Below are positions 46,879 to 60,990 of a stretch of DNA of 64,000 nt, one piece after another (the stretch's first letter is position 1; every line of letters starts with the position of its first letter). The position numbers and the translations under genes are program-made. The notes below the pieces were generated by a model. The model saw only the letters and a list, made by a program, of their open reading frames with translations, was not told the DNA's origin and did not search any database. Source of the stretch: Parasponia andersonii (taxonomy: Eukaryota; Streptophyta; Magnoliopsida; Rosales; Cannabaceae); the NCBI GenBank assembly GCA_002914805.1, contig JXTB01000102.1, positions 541,173-605,172 of the forward strand. Direction: 5' to 3'.

Positions 46879-49800
46879 AATAAGATGCTAAAAATCAAAG
46901 GCACAAACATTTGCCCTATCATATATATAGATATATTGCATAAAAAGATTTAAGCAGTATAGTAGTATGTATAAACGCCTTTTATATGTGTAATATTAAA
47001 GAAGTGGAGAGACGTTTTAATGAAAAATGTGAGTTGTGATGATTTCATTCCAAACTGATAGTTTATTTAGTTTTCTTAATAGATACCACCGAATGTGTGG
47101 TTTAGTGGCAGTGTTAGTTTAGCGGCAGTGTTATTATTCTAGGTCCTAGAGAACCTACATGGCTCCTTTGGGGAGTTTTTAATATGAAGGAGACATTTGT
47201 CGGTCTAGTACCCTAATCTTAGGTCTTGTTCAAATAGAGTTCAGGTGACTCACTCTACTGCTCAGTAGTAGTGATCCGTCCGTGGGATCTTGGAGAATAT
47301 TTTTGAATAAAATTGAAGTTTTTATGGTCACACCCAAAAAGGATAGCCACATTGGTCACCCTTTCTCTTCTTTTCTTTTTTTTTTTTTATCAAAAAAAAT
47401 TATCTTAATAGATCAATATTTGGAAAATTTAGGTTGTTATGATTAGTACATGAAGAATTTAGAAGAAAGTTATGTTCATAGATAAATGAACATTTACATA
47501 TATAACATTGTTGCGCCGTGTTTTTAGAGTTCTTGATTTACAAGTATTTGATACTCGTTGAAGATTTTCAGACAACACAGATATACAACTTTGACAAAAT
47601 TAACATGTAGAAAACAAATAATAAAACGACAAGATCTAATCCCCAATCGTGCTAGGAGTGCTAAGGGCACCCGACTGTGTCGATCCACTCATAAATCATG
47701 ATGCAACAGTTAACATTAACTAAGCATAATTACCATAACTAGTGTTTTTAGCAAAGTTCTATCGGCTTCAATAATTAATTAATAATCATGCTAATGCAAG
47801 TCCATATAGTACTCTTGTGATTTATAGCAGTAAACTAATGCGTACGCTTGAATATTTTTTTTTGTTAATTCTAGTTCATAATAAGCTGCGTGTCTAATTA
47901 AATTATTTTAACTTAAAATTACGTACAAATTATTGTGTTAAACGAAACTAATCTTTATTATACTATGAGATACTAATTATTTCTTTTAATATTGTAAATC
48001 TAAAAAAAATAAAAAAATCAAAACCATATATATGGGAGTCAGCATGACCGTTCCAGGCAGAGGTTTCTTTCTATCTATTTCAAATCACAATGCATAAGTG
48101 AAGAAAATCAAAAGTAAGTAACCTAAAAAATATTGAATGAGGGAGAAAGAGGGTGAGAAATAGTTAGGCGAGGCACGTGCAATGGAGGCAATTCTTCTGC
48201 TATATCTGGCAAGAATAATAACAGGCCTTTTAATTTTCTCTTTTACTCTTCTGTGTGATTCATTAAATCTCAACAAGTGGACAAAAAAGAAATGAAAAGA
48301 CCATTCGATTTGACTTCTTTGACAAGATGTAACATTGCTGCTTGCTTCCTACCACACAAACCCAACTCGGTGCCAGAACGCATAAGCCAAAAACCCCCAA
48401 TAGAGAAAGAAACGTACTTCTTTCCTTCTTCTCTTTTATTTTTTATTAAAAAAAAATTTCCCTTTTGTATCTTAATTTGTCACAGTGCTACTACTTCAAA
48501 CAAATCCATGTTCCGTGTACTCTTTTCATGTTAGATTTCCTTGCATTTACTGCTCTTTTCAAGGGAGCATGCTGCTTTTTTCTTTTTTTTTTTTTCTTTT
48601 TTTGAGAGGAGAAAACAAATTGAAATATCTTTTTTTAAAAAGTAGGGATTTTTTTTTTTTGCTGGAATTTAAAAAAAAAAAGTAGGGTTGTATATATATT
48701 ATGCTCTAAATGTACACACAGTACACTGCCTCTTTGGAAATGCCATTCTTGGAAGGATTCGGGCATGTCTTCCAATTCCAAAAGTGAGGCGAATTTTTTT
48801 TTTAACTCAGAAATATAGAAGTAGGATTGGAATTTTTATAATTAACTAATTGCCAGGTAACTTACCAAAAAGGGGAAAAAAAAAAAAGAAAACTAATTGC
48901 TAAGTTAGTTTTAGTACCGGGTTTGGACTTGAAATATGCATTTTAAGCACGCATACTATTTGAGAGTTATTGCTTTGTTATAGCATTGATATATAATCGC
49001 ATTTTTATTTTCTTTTTTCTATGTGAATTGTATAATCGTTTAGCTACTTTGTTCATGTTAGTATCAAGTAATATCAAAAAGAAACAAAAATTAACCTATT
49101 TAATTATGACCATTTAAAAAATTAACCCATTTAGTTATAACCATTTTCGACTGATAGACTGCGTATCAACCTATTTAAGGGATGATATAAAAAAAAATCC
49201 ACTACTTTTAATTTTTTTGCAAAAAAAAAAAAGATTACCTTTTTACTAATATCGGATAAATCTTTTTATTTATATTTTTTTATCAAATGTACCAGATTCA
49301 TATGTGCCGTTAAAATTATCGAAGATGAATATTTTTAATTTTAAAATTAGATAATAGAATTCAAAAATAGAATTTTAGAATGTTCAAAAGTTATCATGTT
49401 ATGAGAGGATTATAGGCCATTAACTTGTCTAAATAGTTGTGAGTCCTATTATTACGTGGATGCCAAATCGATAATTTTAAAAGATAAAAATATTTTTATA
49501 ATAATTTTAAACTCTAATATTTTTTATATATGCAAATAAAAAGTTTAGTTTTATTTGATATGAATGAAAATATGTGGATTCTTTTTTCTAAAAAGGCTAA
49601 AGACCAAGTTATTTTTTTCAAATATTAACAACCTATTTAATCATAATATTCTAATTGACACAAGTTTGATGAAAAAATCTATCGGATATGTGTGACTAAA
49701 AGTATTTTTTAATCTTAATTAGAAAATGAATATTTTTAAAATTGGGAAAAAGTTGTACTCATGACACTTTATATCAAAAGGAGCACATGGTTAAAAACTA

Positions 49801-51189
49801 TCATGTTATATGCCTCTGACCACAATGAAAGTAAATAAGTCAAGGGACTAATTTATGGCGCATATAGTTCATAAATTATCTAATTTATGATAATTTAGTC
49901 TTCAAAATTTCAATTATGGCAATTGAGTTCCTGAATTTTCTCATTCATAATAATTTCATTTATAAATTGTCTAAATTATAATATATTATTATATTTTTGA
50001 AAAAAATATATGTAAAAAATACGTTATGATATTTGAAAATATATTTAATTAAAAAAAATTAAATAAAAGATTTTAAAATAAGCTTATTATTCATTTTTAT
50101 ACTTAAAAATCCTTGATGTCTCAATTTGTTGCATTTTTGTGTCAAAGGGAATCCATATAAAGTCATACTTGTACAATCATGTGGATCCAAATTGTCAGTG
50201 TCAATCCCAAAACTCTTTTCATATCAAAGTATGATTAAGAGTTTAGAGAAGTGCTTGCTTTTGGCTTATAATCTTGATCAATTTCTATTTTCGTAAAATT
50301 AATGACTCGATTTTCAGTTGAGAAGGGACTGGTATGAATATTCAAAATTCAATCTCCCTATTCTCTTTTCCATCAATCTCCGTTCATGTAACTTGAATTC
50401 TATCTCTATGAATAGTGTTTCACATCCCCATGGTCTCTAGTTCTTGCATAATCAATTAGTCTTTGCCAAAACGTTCGCGGCGTAGAGCATAGGACCATTA
50501 ATATTTTTGAAAATTTTTATAAATATCAATGAAGATTCTTTTATATAACCATTAATATTTTGAAAGATTGTGGCATTCTGAGGAAATTAACCTTGAAAGC
50601 TAAATTACTGCATATCAGACAAACTCTACACATATGGTATCCCTAATCTCATCTTGAGTTAATCATATATAAATGTATATATATACACATGTAAATATTT
50701 GGTGATTTAAATTATGTGGGGGCGAAGAAATAATAATTATGATATTTGTATTTCTTGATATTTATATTTTCTAAGGAAAATAATAATAAAAAAAAATAAG
50801 AAACCACTGGTCGGTCCCATAAACATATAATGGAATTATATAATGCTGCTTTTGAGTGGGACTATACGTGATATTGATTCTGTGAGAGCAGCAACAGTCA
50901 GCCACACCAGAATTAGGTCACCAAGGTTTACCAACGAGTCACGTCGGTCTAGTGATCCTCATTATTTACTGCCCAGGCTTGTCACACTCACTACTACTGT
51001 TCCCTTTCCTAAGGGAGAATAACGCAGTAAAATATATAGCACTACACAAGTACTATCGCTAATTAATATCCAGTACTCTATATATGTCACGTACGTAGTG
51101 TACAAGGGAAAAAAATGACAGTTACCATTTACGTACATAGTAAAATACATATAAAGTTACAAGAGTTTATATTGTTGGGTTTAAGTAAT
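46879..51189. other. Intergenic DNA, no gene supported
   Basis: A long AT-rich stretch. Moderately complex segments occur at 47090-47350, 47640-47720, 48060-48400 and 50880-51120, but none shows a coding frame, tRNA or recognisable miRNA. The frames at 48085-48276, 48277-48534 and 48485-48685 are chance. Poly-T/A runs are frequent. Confidence 0.5.
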
Positions 51190-51595
51190 ATTTAATTAGG
51201 TAAATTACAAAATCTTAAAATTTAGACTCTACAAAATAATTTAAACCCTGAAGTTTAGTATTCTGTAATTTAAACTCTAAAATTTAGACTCTGTAAAATA
51301 ATATCTTAAAATTTAGAATTTCTAAAAATGAATACCTCAAGTTGATATTTTGAATAATTTTAACTGATAAAAGATAATAATATCTTCAAAATTAAAGATA
51401 ATAATAAATATTAACGTATTTTAAATGAGGAATATTATTATTATTATTATTTTTACTAAAATTAGTCAAAAAGTCTGTTTAAGAGTATTAATTCTCAAAA
51501 ATGTCTGAGTATTTTACGAAGTCCACATTTTAGGATTTAAATTCTAAAATATTCAAATTTTAATATTTTTTTTTACAATTTATCTTATTTATTAT
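51190..51595. repeat. Degenerate inverted-repeat element
   Basis: The left ~170 bases (taaattacaaaatcttaaaa...) correspond to the reverse complement of the right ~170 bases (taaattgtaaaaaaaatatt... when inverted), with shared tttagaatt and actcnnaaaa-type blocks. A short aat repeat lies in the middle (near 51432-51455). It is a non-coding MITE-like fold-back of unknown class. Confidence 0.45.
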
Positions 51596-51772
51596 AGAAA
51601 ACAATAAAATTGCAATATAATGTTTTGTTTTGAAAGAAAATTACAATATAATTCCAGTCAAAGTTACTATTATATATTTATAATTTGTTATTTTGTTTGA
51701 ATAGTGCCAGTTTGAGAAGCATAAGAACGACCAAAGAGAAATAAAAACTAGGTTGGTACAACATAGGTATCC

Positions 51773-51880
51773 CTTCCACGCTCGTATGTAACGATACTCA
51801 CCTCATCCACGCTCGTACGTAATGATACTCACCTCATCCACGCTCGTACGTAACAATACTCACCTCATCCACGCTCGTAT
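51773..51880. repeat. 31 bp minisatellite, about 3.4 copies
   Basis: Period 31, each unit containing ccacgctcgtacgtaa followed by gatactcacctcat with one or two changes. The units are much more GC-rich than the flanks and contain the palindrome cgtacg in some copies. No coding frame is evident. Confidence 0.88.
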
Positions 51881-52070
51881 GCTTGCCTTGACATTTTTGC
51901 CTGTTGTGGATAGAGGAATAATTCGTGTAATTGTATCAATGTTCGGGAAGCATCGTTATGACTAAATGACACGATAATATTCAAATTCGAGCAAGATATA
52001 TTAATAAGTATATCAAAAACTTAAAATCTAAATACAACACGGCTCCAAAATATGTAACGCAATACAACAT

Positions 52071-52436
52071 GTGTAATCTTTTTAAAAAATTATTTTATAT
52101 ATTTGATTTATGATCCAATTGGCCATGATTATTTAATATTGACATGATTATTCATGTTTAAAACTATTATACACTAATTAAAGTAAACACATGCAAAAAT
52201 ATTTAGAATTAATCAAAATTACTTTTGAATATTAAAAGATTAATAAACATGACGTGTAACCCGTTTAAAAAATTATATTGTATATTTGATTTATGATCCA
52301 ATTGACCATGATTACTTAATATTGGCACGATTATTCATGTTTAAAACCATTATACACTAATTAAAGTAAACACATGCAAAAATATTTAAAATTAATCAAA
52401 ATCACTTTTGAATATTAAAAGATTAATAAACGTATT
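52071..52436. repeat. 183 bp tandem duplication
   Basis: Two head-to-tail copies (52071-52253 and 52254-52436) at about 93 to 95 percent identity by eye, sharing ttgatttatgatccaattg and attaaagtaaacacatgcaa. AT-rich and non-coding. Confidence 0.88.
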
Positions 52437-52581
52437 ATAGTCGTATCGTGTTAATATAAAAATGACTCGTTTAATTAAATAAAAACATAGGTTATTTTCA
52501 AATTAAGTGGGTTGATTTGAAACATGTTTATTATTCTAATTATAAGTGTTAATAAAAAATTGACATAAAAGTTAAACATAC

Positions 52582-53323
52582 TGTGGGGCCCATTTCCGCG
52601 ATGCTTGCCACGTAGTTCAAGAAGTAGCAAAGTAAAAGGATAAAATTGATGAATTCAATACGGACTCCCAAGAAAACTACTTAAACGATATATGAGTTCT
52701 ATATGACACAATATAGACTTGCTAAATTTACGAAGATTAGTGCTAAGCCCCATCTATAATCTGCATTAGACGGACCCTTAAAAGGGTCAGCCGAATCTAA
52801 GCCACCCCAAACATGAGGTCTGGAGCCCTCGAGACTTTATAGTTCTCTGCCCTCACAAGTGATATTCAATCCTAGACTTAGACAGAGCATTTAATGCTCC
52901 CTCGCAATCACTATGTGCATTAGGTGAACCACCTTATAGAGCTACAGATAACCACGATCTCATCCGATATAGGCACATATCAGAAGAGGTCGTGATAAGC
53001 AAGCAACGTCGAATCAAAGGAAGTTAAAGTATTCATAATTCACGATTTTCGGGGCATATAATGAGAAAAAGGAAATAATTGATCCTGAAATTAAGGGAGA
53101 TTGAGCACTTAATTTAAGGATACACACATACACATACATATATATATGGATCACATTATTCGTTTGCTATCACTACCATCATTATATTAGCCAGCGAGAA
53201 AAATATCTGACTTAAGCATCAGAGAGTCTTGTAGGTGGCCACCCTCAACTTTTCTGGAATCAAGGACAAAGTAAAATCGAATCAAAAGGACACGTAGACA
53301 GTTGATAAAAGAACGCACCAACA
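52582..53323 (+). repeat. 5' LTR of the Tat-type element
   Basis: About 742 bases from tgtggggcccatt to caccaaca, i.e. TG...CA. The characteristic Tat phrase ctgacttaagcatcagagag (53208-53227) and gtaggtggccacc precede the end, as in related plant LTRs by established pattern. The left border is less certain than the right. Confidence 0.6.
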
Positions 53324-56300
53324 GTTTAACGCCGTCTGTGAGAAAAAATGAGAGAAAAAAAAATTAGAAACTTGAAGTCAACTCTCTCCCTGAATGAAAA
53401 GCCGTACGATATTAGATGGCACCATCGAAAATGACAACAAGAAGCACACGGCCTGATGCCGAATGGAGCACCCCGGAAGCACGACCTAACTTGGAACAAA
53501 AGCTAGACCAGATGCGTGCCACCTTGACAGAAGCAAACTGGAAGGTAGAAATGGCTCACGAGGCTATCCTGGGCCTAAAGGATGATGTCGCTGAAGTCTG
53601 TAGAGATAACGTCCGCCTTGAAAGCTTATTAGCAAGCGAAACAAGAAGTGAATGGAGGGTTGACCTCGACGACGAGGTTCAGTAAGAATTCATAGTACAA
53701 CAACCGACGATAAGAGAAATCCTTTACTAACCAGATTGTAAATGTAAGGAGGATAATAAAGTCACACAAGGCACCCCCAGATGGGAGCAATGGGAGATAG
53801 GCAATACTTGAGAAATCTAGATGGGTGTTGGAGAACCATCAAAAGGCACCCAAAGCTTCTGCGGCCATAATGATGATACCGGCACAGACCCCTAACTGCA
53901 CAAGGAGTAAAAAGGATAGCACATAGCTAAGAGCTAGTTTTAAGGCAGACAACCACCAGTCAAACCAGCCATGAATGACACAAATGGAGAAAAAGATTTG
54001 AAGACCCTCTACCCAAGTTTGAGCTCAATACAACAATCGACATAATATTCTTCCAGAATGAAAACAAAGGCATTTTTAAAGACCCCCTCAAGTCCAACAT
54101 CACAGATCACACAAAAAATAGAAATAAGTACTACCAATTTCATAAAGACCATGGTCATGACACCATTCATTGTCGTAGCCTCTATGCACAGGTCATAATG
54201 GCCATTCAAGCTGAAAAGCTATAACAATACCTGAAAGCAAGTGAGAGTCAGTCCAAAGAGGGCACCGTTGGACAAGATAAAGGGAAGCAGACCTAAGCTT
54301 CAGGATTTGGAGAACAGCCTCCGAGGATAGTGCTGATGATCATGGGCAAACTAGAACCGACCCAAAGCTAAAAAGGAAAAGAAAAGGTGTAGAAGAGGAC
54401 CGAGGAAAGGGTGAAATACTTGAAGGGGCTAGGACATTTTGTAAATCACCTGACAATGAAGGAAAGCTACGCCTCCACTGTACTCATCGCCTTCACTCAG
54501 TAGGACCTAGCCACAGTGTGTTTGCCCCACGATGACCCCCTAGTAATAAAGCTGTAGTTTGACTCTTCAATGGTAGGGAAAGTTCTGGTTGACGGCGATA
54601 GTAGCGCCAACGTACTATTCCTCAGCACCTTCGAGAATATGATTCTAGACTGGAACATGCTGAGGCCTATCAACCTCAGTTCGCATTCAACTACAACAAG
54701 GTCAGCCCCTTGGGTATCATAACACTAAAGGTTTTCGCTGCTGAGAGATGCCTAGATGTGGACTTTATCGTTATTAACTGTCAATCCTCTTAATGTTATT
54801 ATGAGAAGAGAATGGATTCATGCTATGCATGGAGTCGTGTCAACTCTCCACTAAGTCTTGAGACATAGATATCAGAGGCGACCAGGCTTCTACGAAGAAA
54901 TATTTTTTGATTACTTTGAAGTAGGTCGGGGAAATGGTGAATGCCCCAGCAGAAGACAAATAGTAGTTAAAGGATCACTTGCTGGCATACATGAAATAGA
55001 TTGAAGAAGAATCTGACAAGCTGGAGACCACAATTAAAGAGCTAATGGTAATCCCTTTAGAGAAATCAGACCCAGAGAAAATTGTCTTGGATAGAGTCCT
55101 ATTACTTGAGGAAGAAAGGAAAAAACTAATAGAATTCTTAAGGCAAAATAGAGACATCTACACGTGGTCTCACAATAATATGCCTGGGATAGATCTTATA
55201 CATGCCTACCACCTGTTGAACATCGATTCCAATATTCCTCCAGTGAGGTAGAAACCTAGAAGATTTGCACTAGAGAAGAACATAGCCATCAATAAAGAAG
55301 TAAAAAAGTTGATAGAGAAAGGCCTGAGGGGAGGAACATGATAAGGCATTGACAGAACGCAAAAAGTACTTAAGCCACCCTCCTATCCTATCTTTCCCGA
55401 AAGAAAGACAATACTTGTACGCGTATCTGGTGGAATCCGATGTGGCAGTCAATGTATTATTATTCATTGAACAGGAAGGCAAACAGAAGCTCGTGTTTTA
55501 TAAAAGTTAGATACCACTGGATGCAGAAACACTATACAACATGGCCAAAAAATTAGTTATAGCTCTCGTAAGTGCAAAGAAGAGGCTGAGGCAATACTTC
55601 AAAGCACACTTAATCATGGTATACACAGATTTTCTTATACGATAGATTCTGGCCAAGCTAGATTTTTTGGGGCGTCTGACCAAATGGGCCATCGAATTAG
55701 GAATATATGACATCAAGTACCAACCTCGGGTGGCTAAGAAGGGACAGGTCATAGTGAACTTCCTAGTAGAAATTCAATCTTTTGGAGACCTACAAGACCC
55801 ATCACAGATGCCTCTGGCTCTAGTAACTCAACCTAGATGCTCTATAATGATGGATCCACGAATATCTTAGGGTCTAGTATCAGGGTAGTCCTACAGACCC
55901 CCATAGGGCTCAGGTTAGAGAGAGCCTCGAGGCTCAGGTTCAAGGCAACCAACAACGAAGCAGCGTACAAAGTACTGCTCCAGGGTCTGGAGTTGGCTAC
56001 CCACTTCAGGGTGGGAAGCATTATAGTAAGAATTGATTCACAGCTGATAGTAGGCCAGCTAAAAGGAGACTATGAGGTAAAGGAGCCAATGCTACACAAG
56101 TATTTCTCTAAGGTGATAGGGTAAAAGCCTGGCTCAGCAAATTTGACATTGAGTAAGTACCTAGGAAATGAACCAGAAGGCTGACGAGTTAGCTAAAAGT
56201 GCGACGTTAGGAGAAACAACCAAGTATACAAAGGTGCTATTGGAGAACGAGTACGTAAGAGATCTTGAAGAGAACCCCGCGTACCATGTGTTCATGACTG

Positions 56301-57540
56301 AACCTAAGGCAGAATACTGGATGACGCCGCTTACACAATACTTGACAACAGGTAAGCTACCGAAAGTCCTCGCTAAGGCTAGATCGATCAGAGTAAAAGC
56401 TGCTCAATACATCATAGTGAAAGGGCAGTTGTACAAAAGGTCAGTAATGAGACCAATGTTGAGGTGCATAGGCCCAGAGAAAACGGCCAAGAAGTTGATG
56501 GAGTAAATTCAGAAAGGGTATATGGAAATCACTCTGGCAGATGAAGCCTCGCCTATAAGGCTATGACGGCTGGATATTTCTGGTCATATATGATGATCGA
56601 GGCAGTCTAGTTTGTCAAGAAATGCGGCAGATATCAAAAATTTTCCCCTTTGAAATATCAACCAGTGGAAGATCTCCATTCAGTTATAACCTCTTGGCCC
56701 TTTGCCAAAAGTGGTCTGGACATTATGGGAGAACTCCCCAAGAGCCCTGGCAATAAAAGATATGCCCTGCTAGTCACGGATTACTTCACCAAATGGGTAA
56801 AAGCTAAAGCTTACACTACCGTCAACAAGGCAAACATAATTAATTTCAATTGAAAAAAATCATCTGCCGATATGGAATCCCAAAAGAGATACAAACTGAC
56901 CATGACACGCAATTCTAAAATGCCAAACTCAAGGGACTATGCGATTTATGTGATATCAAGCTTAGTTTTTCATCCGTAAGTTACTCCTAAGGGAACGGTC
57001 AAGCGGAAGCAACAAATAAGGCCATCTTTAGCAACATCAAGAAAAAGTTACAGGAGGATAAAGGAAAGTAGTTAGAAGAGCTGTCAGCCGTAGTGTGGGC
57101 CACCAGACTACTTAGTGAAGGCCAATCGGGAGGAAACCTTTTGCTATGGTCTACGAGTTAGAGGCTGTGATCCCAACTGAAATTAGCCTTTTGACCTTTC
57201 GCTTTGAAGTGGTAAAAGACTCCTTATTAAACGAACAGCAGCTAAGCTGCAATACAAACCTCCTTAAAAAGACTAGAGATGTGGCCCTGATCCACCTGGC
57301 CTCTTACCACCAGTAAGCCATTTCCTATTCTGCAAAAAAGGTCAATGCTCGTCAATTTAACGCTGGAGATTGGGTCTTAAAGGTCGGAACGGAAAATTCT
57401 TCAAAGTTAGATTCTAACTGGGTCGGACCCTATAAAGTAATCAAAGCACTCGACAATAACACATACATTCTAATATAACTCAAGACTGGGAAAAATTTAC
57501 CCAACACATGGAATGCCCAATACTTGATAAAATATTTTGT

Positions 57541-58482
57541 GTAAGTCGTATGTAATTACTTCCATTATTGATTCAATTTTGGCATAGATCAAAATGCTTA
57601 TCACATTAATTTACCAATATTTTACTAATCAATTTGTTACCCACGGGAATTTGATTCTCAATACAACTAACAAAGCCTTTTTTTCATGTAGCAAATCCAC
57701 TAAAATACTTTTATATGCTAAAAACCGTACTATAGGTATCCTATTGTGCTATAAAACACTTGCCAATGACTCGAGAATACGTACGAAGGGGAATAAGCTG
57801 TGCAATAAATGCTTGTCAGCCGCCCACCCGTTCACACGATGGGGAAAAATTACGCGATAAAATCCTCGCCAGTAAGTACCCTACGAAACAGAAAAAGTTG
57901 TGTGATAGATACTTTCACCAGCACTAACCCTTTAAACGATTCGTCAAAAAATGGGTAAAGACTAATTGAAGGCATAACCAGGGTCTATTCATTGGAATGC
58001 CCAATATTATGTGTAAATATTATGTGTAAGTCGTATGTAATTACTTCTATTATTGATTCAATTTTGGCATAGATCAAAATGCTTATCACGTTAATTTACC
58101 AATATTTTACCAATCAATTTATTACCCACGGGAATTTGATTCTCAATACACCTAACAAAGCCTTTTTTTCATGTAGCAAATCCACTAAAATACTTTTATA
58201 TGCTAAAAGTCGTACTGTGGGTACCCTATTGTGCTATAAAATACTTGCCAATGACTCGAGAATATGTACGAAGGGGAATAAGCTGTACAATAAACGCTTG
58301 CCAGCCGCCCACCCATTCACACGATAAGGAAAAACTACGCGATAAAATCCTCGCCAGTAAGTACCCTACGAAACGGAAAAAGCTGTGTGATAGATATTTT
58401 CAGCAACACTAACCCTTTAAACAATTCGTCAAAAAATGGGTAAAGACTAATCGAAGGCATAACCAGGGTCTACTTGTTGGAA
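57541..58482 (+). repeat. 485 bp tandem duplication behind the Tat integrase
   Basis: Two head-to-tail copies, 57541-58025 and 58026-58482, over 90 percent identical by eye. They begin gtaagtcgtatgtaattact and end near aaccagggtcta. A similar gggtctgttcattgga recurs at 60287-60302 beyond the nested LTR. They lie in the non-coding part between pol and the antisense ORF, a region that often varies by tandem repeats in Tat elements. Confidence 0.88.
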
Positions 58483-58487
58483 GTAAA

Positions 58488-60273
58488 TGTTGGTAAATTG
58501 ACCTAATACTTAGGAAAATCATGCATATATGCAGATTTGGAAAATACATGATCATATCATGAACACAGCGGAAAATTAGCGGATTTAGGTTTTAAAATTT
58601 TACACGAAAACAGTTTTCATAACCATATAACACACATGCATCATATACAGGATCATGTACAACATAAATCAAATCTATAAACAAAATCCTAGAGATGAGA
58701 TTAGGGTTTACCTCTTGTAGTGTGCTCCTACTCGATCTCCTTATTGATAGTGATCAAATCTCCAATCCTAGATCTTCTTGTCTATGCTCTTGCTCTTGGT
58801 TGATGAAGCGAGTGGGCACCAAGTCGAAACCTTCGTTGGAGAACGATCAAGAACGCCTTCTTGATCCTAGGGAATACCGGGATGTGAGATGAGACTATGA
58901 GATTGTAAGAAACATTTTTCTCTCTCCCTTAGCCTAGGTTGGCTAGAATCTCTCTCCCTCCCTATGCCTTATGCGTGTGACTTTATATGAGTTACTGTGT
59001 AATTTTTTCTCTCATATATCTTATATATATAGGACCAAAAAACTGTTAACCCTAGTCCAATTAGGATTGGGCTTGTTCTCCAATTTGTGCTTTGGGTGTA
59101 TTTTTACAAATATGTCAAACTCATGAAACTTATTTATAAAAATACCAACTTCTGTGTAGAATCATTATTTTACACAGTTTCATGAAACTAATTTCACAAA
59201 TACCACTAACCAATTAATGAGCTTAATTAAGCTAGACAAGGGACCTAATGGATCCAAATAATCTAAACTCCAATAATATGATAAATACATAATAACTCTT
59301 ATTATGGTATTTATATAAATATTATTAATAAAGGGGATACTCTACTAAAAACCCAATACTGCACTCTTAGATTAGCCTTTTATAGAGATTTAATCAACTA
59401 ACCTTGATTAACCGATCAATCTAGCATATTCTATACCACATATATAATCTCTATACAATGTCGTAGTTGGATAGGTAAAATTACCGTAATGTCCCTCCAA
59501 CACCTATTTACCTTTAAGTTACCATCTTTCTATTGAGGAATAATGTTGTCCATAATTTTGTTCTCAATGGCCATTTAGACAAAATTATCAACTAATTCAT
59601 AAAGTGAATACTAAGATATTAGATTTAATTATTCCATGAATCTTGAAAGAACCTAAAGTGGCATTAATTGTCCTTAACTATTTGGTATTCCCATCAATTC
59701 ATAAGCCATAACCTTCAATATGCCAGAGTTCACCTCTAACTTCATAGAGGTTAGTCTTTTAACAAATCAAAAGGCTATAATCCATAAAAGCAAGTCCAGT
59801 CAAATCTCAAGGATTAAGATTTATATGCTAAGAGCTAGTTTGTAATAATATAAGAATTGAGTTACGGCACTCAAAGTCTTTATATTACCTAGTCCAGTTT
59901 AATACACATAACTTGTTTATGTTGTATTAGTATTTCTATCAGAAGTCAGATACTTCAATGATGGAGACACATCATTCCCGTTGAGATAGACAAACACTAC
60001 AACCTATAGTAAATAAAGTATTCCATCTTTATTTACAGATTGTAAACTACTTTATTTAGACTTAGATAAAGAAACAAATCTCCCCATAATTAATACTTAA
60101 TCATGTTTGTTTCTTTATACACATATAAAGTCATGGAATCTTTTTCAGATGAATAAACTATTCAGCTAAGATAGATTAATCTAGCAAATATCATAATTTT
60201 ATATAAGAGAAAGTTGTTTATACTCAAAAAGGTAAAATTGAAAATATACTTTTTAGGGCAAAAATCCCAATAG
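58488..60273 (-). mobile_element. Solo LTR, 1,786 bp, with perfect 5 bp duplication
   Basis: Plus-strand ends are tgttgg (58488) and ccaata (60273), an inverted pair with one change. They are flanked by identical gtaaa at 58483-58487 and 60274-60278. No gag-pol sequence is inside. Read on the minus strand it starts tattgggatttttgccct, a common start for long plant LTRs; orientation is inferred from this. It sits in the Tat element, so it is younger than that element. It is a fossil left by LTR-LTR recombination or a non-autonomous element. Family undecided. Confidence 0.78.
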
Positions 60274-60278
60274 TAAAC

Positions 60279-60990
60279 TCCCTGGGGGTCTGTTCATTGG
60301 AAACAAACCCAGATAGATTACGTAAAGAAATATATAAAAAAAATGAGGTCCTTCGAACACAAAACATAAATCGAGACTAATTATTATTTATTAGTACTTA
60401 ATTTACAAAACACATTATTGGCAAGGACCCAAACCCTGATGACCTTACTTTTCGAGAGAGGGTTTGAGACAAACTCACAGGGACACATTAGAATGATAAT
60501 GCTCTGTCTGCTCCCAGTAAGAGCCAAGCCCAGGCTTTTTCTTCCGTAATGATGGATCCAGGCAAGAATCGACCAATCCCTTAAGCTGGTCCTTAGCGCA
60601 ATTCTATTAGGGGTCAAAAGAGTCCAACCATACACGGGGATCAAATTCTGTTAAAATAAGCCATGGGAGTAGTTACATATCCTCAGCACTGGGTGAATCG
60701 AAACTTAAGTCCCGACTTCTAGAGTTAATCTTGTCGATCATAGTGTGGAAATGATTTACTAATAATTCCAAATCATATACGGTTAGGCCAAACCCAGAGA
60801 TTGGTTGAAACACCGATAAAGAAATGACATCATATATGATATCTGACCTTGACTAGAAATACAAGCAACGGAAAGAGGAAGATAAAATAAGGATAAGCAA
60901 CATATATCAGTTTTATTACTTAAACAAATTGTTATAACATGGGTCAGCTTTATCATACACAGCTCGTGATTTACAAATATACAGAAGAAC
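60279..60990. other. Non-coding part of the Tat element
   Basis: Lies between the nested solo LTR and the antisense ORF region. A weak minus-strand frame (60384-60644) and (60783-60992) show no domain. A motif like that of the upstream 485 bp repeats occurs at its start. Confidence 0.5.

Noticed and set aside
47085-47240. tggtttagtgg, like a tRNA-type box A, as in SINEs
   Set aside because: No box B at the right distance and no clear tail or flanking duplication.
48165-48195. ggcacgtgca, matching part of miR164
   Set aside because: Only about 10 bases match and no complementary star strand or hairpin is seen nearby.
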